NCBI GenBank assembly: GCA_038496675.1
Contig: CM076650.1
Location: 21,430,110-21,494,109 of the forward strand
Direction of reading: 5' to 3'
DNA: 64,000 nucleotides
Source: Rachycentron canadum
Lineage: Eukaryota; Chordata; Actinopteri; Carangiformes; Rachycentridae
A program made the position numbers and the translations under genes. Positions 12,261 through 23,400 of this stretch are shown in pieces (the first letter of the stretch is position 1; the number at the start of each line of letters is the position of its first letter). The notes under the pieces were generated by a model. The model was not told the DNA's origin. It did no database searches and saw nothing but the letters and a program-made list of their open reading frames with translations.

Positions 12261-14445
12261 AGGTAAAGGTCTGTCAATTTTTTATGTAAGCTTTTATTTG
12301 ATATGTGTGGATTCACCCACGATAGAGCCAGTGGGCTTCTGTAGGGGTTTACTTGCCTCTGAAGTGAGTTGATGTTATCACTACAGACCATGCTGCTTCA
12401 TTAAGGAAGACCGTGAGGGAGTCACATTAATATGATCCATGGTATGTAGCAAAAGGTGATGCTCAGTATTGTTCTATGGAAATTATAATTAATTATGTTA
12501 TAATGGGAATTTATAAGTGGTAAAAGTTCAATTCAATTCAAGGCATATGTTTCATGATATTGGTATCATACAATAATTTCATGGTCTCCCATTATATCAC
12601 ACTATATTTGTTTTACTAAAATCCACAGAGGAAACAGGGTAATAGCATGAATAATGGTCGAAATTCACATTCATTATGTTAAGCAACTAAGGATTTATAA
12701 ATGTTGAATTATTTCAAACTTTTAATCTGTGCTGAAATATCTGCCTAAGGACTCTTGAACTTGTCTTGAACTTCTGTTCATGTAGGTTTAAAAATAAAAT
12801 TAAGAGCAGCAGGGAGAAAAAAGAAGTAAACAAGGAACAGGAAACATAGATCAAGTCCATTGGAAATCACTGCTGGTGTGGTCGTCCCTGTGGCGGTGAT
12901 GGAACAGCAATGCCTGTTTTATGACTTCTCACATTTTCAGGGGTCTTTATGTATGATCATGGGGTAATAACAGGAATTGAGATGGCAATGGGTCTTTCTA
13001 TCTTGCATCACATTTGTGTCGTCCACCAATGGACAGGAGGACTGCTCCTCTATATCTTTGGGGCCTATCTGTTCCACAAAACTGGAATTTGAACTATGAC
13101 TAATACAGCCGTATACAGCATAATACACACAACCCCATGGAAAATAACCCAAACTGCCCCATCATGTAAGGTGGATTTACAACTGCAGATTTTGAACTGC
13201 AGCAAAAACGGCCTTCTTCTGCTTTAGAAACAGAAGTTGTAAGGTAGCCAACAAAAGGCGATGATACAAGTAGAGGAACCCGGAAGTGCATTGTGGGTAT
13301 GGTCCACCCAGAGCAGATTCTAGCAAATGTGTTTTTTGAAGCCCAAGGGCAAAGTTTTTCACCTACCTACACTCCTACTTCCCAACAACCCACCAACCCC
13401 TCATACATTCCTGCTCATGTGTGCTTCCATTTGCCAAATCATCTACTGTTTTCCTTAGCCTCCCAGCCCTTTACTCAACCTTCCTGCAGTGTATTTTTGC
13501 ACCAGCCTCTAGCCAGTTTGTGTCTTACACCTGCTCCCATTAGATTTGTTTGCCTCTGTATCCTGCTCTTAAGTCCCCATCACTAAATCAGGCCAGAAGG
13601 ATCCACAGGAACAAAGCAGGCTGGCAGGTGTTAGAGCAGATTGTCAGGTGGTCAAAACAGGTACAGGTCGGCGCACAACTGAACTCACTGTGAAGGCAAC
13701 TACACAACACAATCCATTTGACAAATAACAGTGGGGGAACTGCCACCTTCTTTTAGAATTGTATGCAAAAGCTTTGGCCCTCGTGGGCAAATTACTTATT
13801 TTGTTGATTTGTGAAGTGAAAAGAAACAAATCCCACCCCTGCATCAAAGAGACATAAATAACTAGTCTTTCTTTAGATTAATTATTTTAATCAATTAATT
13901 CACTTTAATTTAAATGAGCTCAAAAACAGAAAACAACTGAATCAGCGTTTGTAGCATGTACTAAGTTTTGGTGTCTTACAAAGGCAGATATTAGAGCTTT
14001 CACATGCTTCTTGTAGCCGCTTTTGAGTGTCTTTTGATTCTAGATTTAGGAACTTTCTCCCGCTCTCACTTCAAGGGATATTTTTTAGCCACACGCTGCA
14101 GCATGTGTTTGTAGAAGTGGTTCATGGAGGATTTTGAGGTCTGCTTTGGATGACTGTCCTGTCGTAGTACCCAGCCTCTTTTCAGTTTCACTTTCTTGAC
14201 TGACTGCAGGACAGTGCAGTGTTTCCTGTGCCACTGGCTGCCACACAGCCCCAAAGCCGAAAGTCTTGTTTGCTGCAGGGCTTGTATTTACTTCCTTTTA
14301 CTCCAAAAGTTAACAAATTAAATGATCTGCCCAAACTTTTTCATACAATTAAAGAGGCGGAAACAAATTAACTGAGGGAAAAAGAGGTGAGAGAAAGAGT
14401 CCACAATATTGTGTAATTATTTTGTACATTTATTTTGAAATGTTT
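12261..14445. other. Unassigned non-coding DNA
   Basis: No gene is recognised. 13340-13590 is pyrimidine-biased. No dispersed repeat shared with the rest of the window was spotted. Confidence 0.45.
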
Positions 14446-14449
14446 GCTT

Positions 14450-14862
14450 GGTTTGAAGCCTTGAATTTGTAATTTGGTCGTCTCCATCTTGATTTTTTTG
14501 AAGCCAGAAGAAACAAGTCATCGTTTGTGCCGCAGTCTGCCAATCACTTGTTAGCCACGCCCTAATGCATACCCTGCTTTATTGTCTGTTTTCCTCTCAA
14601 TGGGGCCATAATTTCAAAAATCATGTTGTATTGAAAAAGACTTAAGACTAGTGATTGGGAACATAAATCATCAGGAAAATGTTCACCAAGGTAATAAATC
14701 AAGTGAGAAATAAAGTCATTTTCTGATAGACTTCAATACAAACTGACTTCTTTTTGCAACCAGCGGAGTGACCAGTTGAACGCAGGTTTAAGACACTTCA
14801 GCACTGGGTTCACTTTTCAGCCCTGGAACCTACGTCCACTTTTATATACAGTTGATGGTTTG
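14450..14862 (+). repeat. MITE-like dispersed repeat, copy B (nearly complete)
   Basis: It carries the family blocks in order: 'gaagccttgaatttgtaa', 'ccatcttgattttttt', 'cacgccctaatgcata', 'ttttcctctcaatgggg', 'gataaatcaag'-type, 'gacttcaatacaa' and 'gcaaccagcggagtgacc'. It ends with 'acgtccacttttatatac', which reads in reverse like the start of copy E ('ataaagatggacgcag'). This suggests terminal inverted repeats and hence a non-autonomous DNA transposon. The left terminus is not recognisable. No coding capacity is seen. Confidence 0.75.
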
Positions 14863-15519
14863 TACTAATTTGTTTGCAGCTGCTTTGTTTACTAGATTTG
14901 AACCAGCCCTGCTTCTTTGCTTGTCTGTTCTCTGGAACATCTTGTTTTAACATGCACATCAGAGGTTCAAGTGTCAATTTGTCTTTTGTGCCAACCTTCG
15001 AATTCCCCTTTTTCTCTTTGTTTTTGTTTTCTGGCAACTATGCCAGACTACATGAATTATCCATGCTCATTATCCAAACCTCTATTTAAATACTATGCAT
15101 GATTTATTTTCGATCGTATTTGCGGAGCTATTTTTCAAACAATTTCTCTCCTCAACTCCAGGCCTTTTTCCCACCCCACCCCACACCTCCCCCTCCCCTC
15201 CACCTCCCTCCACTCGCTCCCTTCTGCCTCACCTGTCTGCACCACCATAATTCCTGTCACCCCTGCCACAGTAACTGCATGGATCAGGGGGACAGCAGCT
15301 GTCACATGTAATTGAAAAGAGAGTTACACCCTGTGTGTGTGTGTGTGTGTGTATACATGTGTGGAGTGTGCGCATGGTTGTGTGAGTTTGTGAAAGCACC
15401 ACCAAGCAAATCTTTTCTGATTTTAACGCCCCCCCCACACACACACACACTTTCCTCCCCAGCCATCTCACATCAGCCTTCCTTCTTTCATCCCTCCATC
15501 CCCATCAGTCATATGTGAA
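14863..15519. other. Pyrimidine-rich and simple-repeat DNA
   Basis: A C-rich block lies at 15168-15245, (GT)n at 15332-15352 and a C-run leading into (CA)n at 15429-15450. No coding evidence. Confidence 0.6.
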
Positions 15520-15862
15520 GTGTCTGCTCTTTTACCTCTTCTCCTACTTCTCTCTGTTTCTATCCTCAGTCCAGCACTGCTCTTGCTCTACCAGCCTCCC
15601 TTTGCCTCCCTCCACCTGTTATGTCCTCGTCTTGCTCTATTGCTCGACCCCTCTTGGTTTATTTCTCCTCCATTTCTGAGTCCCTTTATTTCCCCATTCT
15701 TCCTTTACAGTATCTTTACTCCTCTACTCTTGTGTCTTCTCTTGGCCCTCTGCTTCCCTCTTCTATCTTCCTCCCCTCTATCTCTCTCTCTCTGTCTATC
15801 CTCTTTTCTTATTTTACAGTTACTCCTCCTTTCCTCCCTCCTTTCCTAGCTGCTGTGATATG
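15520..15862. repeat. Long polypyrimidine tract (plus strand)
   Basis: About 340 bp are dominated by C and T on the plus strand, with CTCC, TCTC and CTTTC words. Leucine/serine-rich open frames of 80-109 codons here are produced by the composition. Long homopyrimidine segments can form triplex DNA, but mirror symmetry has not been checked. Confidence 0.75.
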
Positions 15863-17814
15863 ATAACCCCCTTGTCATGGACTCCCAGTCTCTGTGTCAT
15901 CTGGCATGACAGATAGCACCTTTAGCCTTGGGCTGGGGGCCCTCTGACAGATGGACTAAGCTCACCAGCTATAGCCAATCCCTGCTGTCAAAACACACGC
16001 ACACACACAGACACGCACACACACATAAAGGCGGTGTACAGCAGTGTAGTATATATCACCTTTGCTGTTACTCCCCCCCCCCCACCCTGTAGCTGCGCCC
16101 ACAGTGCCAATTTGGGTGATTTAATTGGTGGATTTAGTGTCCCGATCAAGGTGAAAGACTGTCTGGGAAACAATTTAAAGGCCTGTCAGAAGAGAGTGAA
16201 GCAAGGGTGGAGGGGGAGCGGGCCAGAGTTTTCATAATGACAATTACTTCTGCCTTCAGTTGGATCTTAGAAAGAGCTATGGAGAGGAAGGTGGTGGGGG
16301 AGATGGAAAGTTGGAGGACAAAAGAGAAAACTAAGGTTAGGCAGAGTTAAATAAAAACAATGAAAGTGGGAGACAAACAGTCAACAAGAAAGAGAGAGAG
16401 AAACGGCTGAGAAAAAAGATTGTCAGGTTTGTATTACCCCCCCCCCCCTTCATCTCTTGCTTTGCCTTTTTTGCAGCAGCAGCCAAATAAAATAAAATCA
16501 GGCACTAGCCTTGTCTGACAGGGAAGAGACTAGATGACTAGATGGGGGACCGAGCGCAACGCAGACAGGATTAGATGCCAAAACTGAGGGATTTGTGCAC
16601 AAAAACAACTTGTCAATCGCTTTAAAGTCAAAATATTGACTTGCACAGAGGCTGTGAGAGTGTGTTCACCTTATTTCCAGACTTTGAGAGACAACAGCCT
16701 CTCAGCATCTATCAATGACAATAACACAATTGGAGGTTTCACGTGTGCGTCCTCAGATGGACCTGAGACAAAAATACACCTTTTTTTGTTTTGTTTTGTT
16801 TTTTTTTTTTTTCAAACTTTTAAATCATGAAGTCAGCAAGGTTCAGCGTTCAGAACAGTGAGTAGAAACCTGAGGTCAGACTCAAACTGTTGATGAGACA
16901 TGGATGTCCTGTTTAATTCCATCATTGCAGTTAGATGGATTAATGTGAGAGCCGATGTGGCAGCTGAGTGACAGCTGTCATTCACTTGTTACAGCTCTTT
17001 GTGTTGAGGAAGTCAAACTCTAGCCATTTTCTCATATGAACTGAGCTGCCCTTTCAAACTCGTGGCACACGACAGGAGATTGTCCATGTCAGACACTTGC
17101 TGGAAATAATGTCGGCTTTGGGCGAGGGGTGGCGCCAGGGATAGGGTCAGTCTCTTCCTTGAACTTTTCCAAGAATCGGCCCTCACTCATTGAAGTTCCC
17201 AAATCTCACTGTCTCTCCAATTAGACATTTTTGCTGGGGGTTGAATGCCCTTTTCCTCATCCACGGGTGCATGTGTTTTTCCAACGCAGTTACAAGGAAG
17301 CTGGAAGGGTCTGCTTAATTCCCGCTCCAAGTGAATTGGAAGTTTTCTTTCTCTGGGTTCAGGGTGTCAGTGCATATGTGAGAGCAGCACAATCAACTTG
17401 ATGATACAGCAGATGAAAGGTTTAATGTTTCAAAAGAGAACAAAACCACTTATATGTGTTTTCCATAACAGGGTATTAAATGGGAATCAGTCCACTGGGG
17501 CAACGGTACAAAATCTAGGGAAAAGGCAAAAACATCAAAGACAGACATTAGTTGAACACTGGCTCACGAAGAAATATACATGTAGAAATAAATGCTGGAA
17601 CAGAGGGAAGGGACCAGTGAGACTAAGTACTTTGGGGCAGGGGAGGCAGTAGGACACATCAGGACGGGGTCAAGTAATCACACAGAAAGGAAATACGTGA
17701 GAGAGGGAAGTGAAGTGAAGGGATCTGAAATGTGTTGTGGATCAAAATATCAGGGAGGAAGGCCAAACTGACTGAGGAGGTGTGACGCCGTCGATGCTTC
17801 GGGCGGATCAGTGC
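15863..17814. other. Unassigned DNA with simple repeats; possible conserved blocks
   Basis: This holds CA-rich repeat at 15992-16025, C12 runs at 16072-16083 and 16437-16448, and a T-rich run at 16783-16813. Non-repetitive blocks at 15870-15990 and 16890-17010 are rich in TGACAG/CTGTCA and TAAT-type words. No exon is supported. Confidence 0.4.
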
Positions 17815-17960
17815 GGTGCAACTTAAGAAAACAGAAGCAACTAGACTAATCTTAATCAATTTGACAACACATGCGCTGCAAATACTGACAACACAACTGA
17901 ATACACAAATGTTCTGCAAATGCACTACAACACAACAGAAGTGTTTCCACTGGACGAATG
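17815..17960 (+). repeat. Dispersed repeat family J, possible diverged copy
   Basis: This AC-rich segment contains 'aacttaagaaaac' and 'gcaaatgcactacaacac', words that resemble the copies at 50882-50985 and, inverted, 59985-60090. Similarity is patchy and could partly reflect composition. Confidence 0.35.
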
Positions 17961-18033
17961 AAAACAATGTGATGAGGGGGATGCACCTGGTAGAGCAACA
18001 CTTACAGTCCTGTATTTAGCACATTTTGCCAAA

Positions 18034-18337
18034 TGGTGCAGTAGTGCGGTGGATGCCGCTGTCACCTCACAGCAAGAAGGCTCTGGGTTCAAACCCTGGG
18101 CCCGGGGCCTCTTTGTGTGGCGTTTGCATGTTCTCCCTGTCCCTCCCCTCATCCAAAGACACACGCGTGTAGGTTAATTGGTGACTCTAAATTGCCTGTA
18201 GGTGTGAATGGGAGCATGAATGGTTGTTTGTCCCCCCTAAACAGGCATCCTGACCAGGCTGTACCCCCCCATGTCAGCTGGGATTGGCTCCAGCTCTGCC
18301 CCCATGAGATCCCATAGATAATGGATGGACGGATGTG
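18034..18337 (+). mobile_element. SINE-like retroposon with B-box and ATGG tail
   Basis: The head includes 'cctcacagcaagaaggctct' and then 'gggttcaaaccctgg', which fits the Pol III internal promoter B-box (GGTTCRANNCC) and tRNA-like origin. It is followed by 'ggttaattggtgactctaaa' and 'gggattggctccagc', and ends in 'taatggatggacggatg'. I recall this element as very common in teleosts. The A-box is not clear. The body carries small deletions relative to the form I recall, so it is an old insertion. Confidence 0.8.
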
Positions 18338-20439
18338 TTGTAAAATCGATGACGTTTCCTGAATATGTGCTTTCTTAAGTTGCCGTGCTCTCAGGTCAAC
18401 GTAGATCAGAGCAGTAAAGCAAATGGAAAACACACCGAGAACAGTTATGTTACTGTTTGTCATTTTCAGTTCAGTCTGCTCCCATTCATATTGAACCAAC
18501 TAAATTAGTGCAGTACAGACCTCATCAGTTGGTACCAGACATCTGCGCCCCTTGGAGAACATTAATGTAGTGGACGCTGTCGCAATGGAGAAATAAATGA
18601 GAAGGCTTCTTTCTCCATTTTGACGATTGCAATTCTGACCACAAAAGGACACATCAGAACAAACGCTGTGGATGTATACACACATTTATTTGCTCAGATG
18701 GCCGATCATTCTTTCCTCTTTCAACATCTTATCTTTTCTTCCTCTTTCTTGGTTTGTAATGAATCTCTTTTTATCTCTCTCCACCTGTGTCATTTACTCC
18801 CCTGTCCTTGCTTTTTTTTCTTGTTTTTGTCAGAATTTAACTTTTCTGATCATTTACATGTGCTCTTGACATCATCTGGTTTCACCTCCATCGACACATT
18901 TGCATTCTCGCTAAACCTTTGCTTCCTCATGCACCTCCTCTCGCTGCTTGTCTCTCTTCTCTGTGCAGATTCATTCACTGTGTTTCTCCTCAGCTATGTC
19001 CCAAAGACAAGTGGTTGTTTATCAAATACCCTGGCAAAACTAGGGAATTAATCTTAGCCCCTTATCCTTCTTGCCAAGAGAAAGAGAGTGAGAAAGAGAG
19101 GAGGTGGTGGGGGGGGGGGGGGGGGGGGGGTAAAGAAGCGAAACATTCTTCAGCTTTTAATTCTATGAATTGGATTAATGCAGAACTGTGTGGGAGGCAG
19201 CAGATGCGCATGTGCCTGTGAGCATGCATGTGCGTGTGCGTGTGTACATGTGCATGTGTGGATGAGCGTGGTTGCATCATGTCGGACCAGCCGCTGTTTA
19301 ATATCAACAAGGCATTCTGAGTTTCACCTCTCCCCTTTCCTCCTCCTCCTCCTCCTCCCTCTTCCTCTCTTCATCTCTCATCGAGTATTTGGCCTGTTTT
19401 CAAACGGCTGCAGGCCCCGATGAAATTAGACTGAGTGCACTGTAATGAAGACCATGCCAGGGAGAGCTATGATATTAAATGTCACACAAACGCACCCATG
19501 CACACACACACCCACACACACACACAGACACACACACACTCATCCGCAGTCACCACGCTCACAAAGAGCTACATAATAACACCGACAGGACTCATGGAAG
19601 TTTTGGGAGGATGACAAAAGCCTGTTTGTGTGTTCACTGTGTTCCCCAAATGGAAACACGCTGATTGTACAAGAGAGGCTGCTCCTGAATGCTCGCTCCA
19701 TTAAACTGATTGACTAAGAGAATGCAGGTGAAAGCCCTGATCCAGTATTGAATCCCAACTTAAATCCATATCAAATCCAAATCACTGGGCAAATTAAAGT
19801 CACGGTTGATGAAGATGAACTCAAGGCAGGTTTATAGTGAATTCTGGAGCACTAAAACAACTGAATCATGATTTACGCCAAAATTGAACAAACTCACCAT
19901 AAAGTAGGTGTTTGATTTCTGAATAAAACCAGAGATAACCAAGACATTATCTTGCTTGTCTAACCAAAGCTGTGAGATAATTGTAGTAAAGGAAACAGAA
20001 CAATATTTCCATTTAAAACACCTAAGTGGAAATACTGAAGCAAAGCACAAGTAGCCTTAAATTTTACTAAGAGTTAATTCACTGAGCTACCTTCAATTAT
20101 AAAGACAATAGTTTAGCCTTTAGCACAAGTGTATTTTAGTATTGTTCAGTTACCCTACTAGGTAAAACTACTGAATACATTAGAGAATATATGGCATTTT
20201 ATACTGGTGAAGAAACTGTCAGGACACCACTGGAAATCAACCCACTCCAAACTCTTGGTTTTGCCTCTTTTGGGCGGGTCCAAGTCCTAATCATCAACGC
20301 CTCAACCCCCCCCCCCAAAAAAAAAAAAAAATAATAATAAATAAATATATATATATAATTTGAACCCAGGAGGGACAGATACAGAAAAAGAAGCTGACAC
20401 AGACAAAGGAGATGTAAGTAATAAAATTCAAAGAATGCT
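18338..20439. other. Unassigned DNA with microsatellites
   Basis: No gene is supported. Contents include a pyrimidine-rich block (18700-18970), a G22 homopolymer (19109-19130), a GT/GC alternating stretch (19218-19262), (CCT)n (19339-19358), CA-rich DNA (19498-19541) and a C-run, A-run and AT compound repeat (20308-20357). The stretch 19385-19480 is non-repetitive and may be conserved. Confidence 0.5.
19109..19130 (+). repeat. Poly-G homopolymer, 22 G
   Basis: An uninterrupted run of G after a GAGGTGG stretch. Its exact length is vulnerable to sequencing error. It gives a false poly-glycine or poly-proline frame. Confidence 0.9.
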
Positions 20440-20830
20440 GGAAAAGGGTAGAGAGTGTTCAGTGAAGGAGAAACTCAGCCAAGGAAGATGAGAAGCAGGC
20501 TTAGAGAAAGATAAATGGGCAGGACAGTGAAGCAAGCAAAGGGACGAGTAGAAGGAAATTTTAGGTAGATGGAGAAGATTGTGAGGGAAAGCAGAGGGGA
20601 GAGATGTGGCGAAGATGGATAGAGGAGCACAGTGCTCAAAGGCAGAGGTTGGCTTAAAGGTTAGAGGGAACGGGATGAGGGAGGGCATAAAAGTGAGAGG
20701 CGGAGGAGATGACAGAGGGGGAGAGGGAAAGGGAGAAAGGCAGCAAGGGTTGGTGGGACGTGAAAAGAGAGAGAGAGACAGAGGGAGAGAATGATGGATG
20801 GATGGACGATAGCAAAATGGAGAGGTGGGC
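20440..20830. repeat. Polypurine-rich tract (plus strand)
   Basis: About 390 bp are dominated by A and G, with GGAGA, GAGAGG and AGAGAG words. The 156-codon minus-strand frame here is a composition artefact rich in serine, proline and leucine. Confidence 0.7.
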
Positions 20831-21290
20831 TTTGTGGTGATGGATGAAGCCGCAGCCTGCAGACCCTGTATGTCTCCATGGGTCCCCTTGGAGCCCAATG
20901 TGTCTGTGTGTGTGTGGTCAGTTCAAATGCATGCGTATATCCAGTATATAGTGTGACTGGCGATTAAAAGATGAAGAATATCAAAAAGGGGCATGTATGC
21001 GAGTGTATTTTGTGGAGGGAGGATACATGCATGTGTTGGTTTTGATGTTGTGTGAGACGGTCACTGGATAGTAAAGGTCACCTGGTGTAAGTGGTCTCTC
21101 TATAACCCTCCATGTTGTGGTGGGACTGGCTGTCTCTCTATGACAGGTCCATGAAGTGCCACTGAGGTCACTGCTGAGGGAACTTAATGGACTTAATCCC
21201 CTGAGTCCTACATTGACACTTACAACATGCACACTCACCTGTATAGGTTGTAGGATGTGGATCTTGGTCCATGAGGAATGAGGAAACGCT
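20831..21290. other. Unassigned non-coding DNA
   Basis: A short GT run lies at 20898-20914. Nothing else is recognisable. Confidence 0.45.
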
Positions 21291-21294
21291 ATGA

Positions 21295-21790
21295 GGGAGA
21301 GGGTACTAACATACCAACATACTCATGTTAGGAAGGTTAATGATGCACTTTAGGATGTGTATTACGTTCACCATTTTAGTTGTGCACAATTTGCATGCTA
21401 ATATTAAATAAATTAGTAGAGACTGATCAGATTGACTGTAGTTTTTGCATGTGTTTGGTCATAAACCAAAGTACCAGGCAAATGGTGCTTGATAGTAAGT
21501 CAGAGGTTCACCAAAGCATACTACTATTTATTCTGTTGACACATGAATGTTTGTATCGACCCATCAACAGCCGTCCGCACATCTCATCTGAAACCGCAAA
21601 TGTCAACCTCAGGGTGACACTAGAGGAAAAGTCAGGGGATCATTGGAATCATTTGGATCCATCCTCTGGGCACCGTTGATATCTGTAGAAGATTTCACCA
21701 CAATCCATTCAGGAGTTGAGACAGTGCAGCCGTGAGTGAAGAGGTGAACCAACCGTCATCCACAGAGCCACTTCACTAACATGGCTAAAG
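21295..21790 (+). repeat. Dispersed repeat family L, nearly full copy
   Basis: Ordered landmarks are a 'catgctaatatta'-type block, 'ttggtcataaaccaaagta', 'aatgtcaacctcagggtga', 'gaggaaaagtcagggg' and 'atcctctgg', then 'aatccattcaggagttgag'. A reverse copy with the same order of blocks lies at 48230-48740 and a partial copy at 58130-58270. I recall it as an abundant percomorph repeat. It has no open frame. Its class is unknown to me. Confidence 0.7.
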
Positions 21791-23165
21791 CGACAGCCTG
21801 CGGCACTGATGTGCTTTTAACTCTGCTTGGTCTGGAGCAATCAGGACATAATTATCTTTGTGGTGAAACAAACCAAATAAAGACAGTGTCCCTCCAAAAT
21901 GTATGACATTGTGCAACTCCACAAATATGTTCATATAACCACGATTTGTCATTGAGCAGATTTTGAAACCAACACACAGAAAGACTCTGTCGCAGTTCAA
22001 GTACAGAGCACAGGATGGAGGAGCCAAGCGCAGACACTCAGGCAAAAAGGTGAAGTAAAATGACCTTTCATAAAAGGCGAAGGAGGCATAGTTCACAATT
22101 AGTCCACAGGGCATAGCTGGTGAGCAGGTCAAAATGGATCCACAAGGGCAAAACTCAGGTACAAGGGACTTAAAGGGGAGAAAAACAAACAACTGCCGGT
22201 CACAGGCAGGATGGAGAGAGCATCCTAACAAGCGTGAAGCACAAACATGCTGACGATGGGGCTGATTTAAATGTTAGCGGGACAAAGAAGGAAATGGGAA
22301 CGGGTGTGCAAGGGTGGGGAAGATCAGGTGATCAGACAGGAGGTACAGCAGGAATGTGATTGCACAGATAGTTAAAGGTTGTTTGACTTCATGCGCTGCA
22401 GGTTAGAAATTTTCTAAAAAATTTCAGCGAGACTGTGCAACGCTACCGTGTCACATGACAAAAAAAAAAAAAAAAAACTCACCTACAGAGTTAGGTGCTG
22501 TATCCGCTGTAGGAACAACCTCTTTGGCCACGGACCTTTGCACTAAAAGGCTTTGACACCTATAAATTATTTTGCATTATTATTGTTATTGTTATTATTA
22601 TTATTATTAATAAATTCATATTCTTCTTTCATGGTTCTCTCTCCCAAAGTGGATGGAATTTATTTGATCTCCTTCTGGCAGTTCATTGTTTACATACATA
22701 CAGCAACACTATAGTTTTCATTTCTAGCACAAAACCTTTAAAAATAGTTTAGTTCAAGAGTTTTCTTATTGTAAAAGAAGTAATGACCTTTATGGTCATA
22801 TTTTCTTATTCTTTAGATTTCATTTCTTTTCACCTTCCTGGCAAAAAAAAAAAAAAGAAAAAAAAAGATTGTACTCTCAAGTCTATGGTTCTCAATAAAA
22901 TAGAAATAAATAAAAAGTCTGATCTATCTTGGTGAGTTGCTGGAGCAGGTATTCTATGTGTGACCTTTCCTTCTCATGCACCTTCACCCACCGCTCTTAC
23001 TTTTTTTTTTCTAAAACATCACTTAGATCCAATTTTGTGTGTCAAAAGGCTGATGTAAACCTGTGTCTGGCCTCAACGTATGCACATTTGGGTGAGTAAA
23101 CAGTGTGTATAGGTTTTATGGAACAATCTGACAGAAGGTAACAGTATGCATCTATCTATGTACCT
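21791..23165. other. Unassigned DNA with A-runs and AT-rich repeats
   Basis: It holds an A-run at 22460-22477, a TTA/TTG trinucleotide run at 22575-22610 and interrupted A-rich runs at 22843-22867. A 148-codon minus-strand frame (21785-22231) has no recognisable domain and overlaps the end of repeat L. Confidence 0.45.
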
Positions 23166-23209
23166 ATCCATCCATCCATCCATCCATCCATCCATCCATC
23201 CATCCATCC
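23166..23209. repeat. (ATCC)n microsatellite
   Basis: Eleven copies, preceded by degenerate ATCT units from 23148. Confidence 0.95.
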
Positions 23210-23264
23210 CAGCAGGCCAGTCATAGGACATCTGATGGTTTAGGGAACAGGACTGCGCCAGTCA

Positions 23265-23400
23265 CTGAAGTATTGTTCAACAATTCGGAAAATACAGGTG
23301 TTCACTTTCTTGAAGAAAACTGATGATATCTTCTGTCTGTATTAAAGATTAAAGCCAACAGTACAGCTTGAAACCTGAAAACGGAAACAAAAGGCAAAGT
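23265..23400 (+). repeat. Dispersed repeat family K, diverged copy
   Basis: The run 'ggaaaatacaggtgttcact', 'ttcttgaagaaaactgatga' and 'tcttctgtctgtatta' resembles the start of a common teleost repeat (lineage form: a 'gggaaatacgcttattcgct' block followed by 'gtctgtacggtaaatatgaagc'). The related segment at 25830-25990 shares the later blocks. Divergence is high. Confidence 0.4.

Noticed and set aside
15520..15863. Overlapping frames of 109 and 80 codons with hydrophobic Leu/Ser runs, considered as membrane protein
   Set aside because: Generated by the polypyrimidine tract; both overlapping frames look equally hydrophobic.
18034..18110. tRNA gene, because of the B-box-like motif
   Set aside because: No cloverleaf could be drawn and the sequence continues into a SINE body and tail.
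21785..22231. 148-codon minus-strand frame
   Set aside because: It overlaps the end of dispersed repeat L, shows no family motif and has no exon context.
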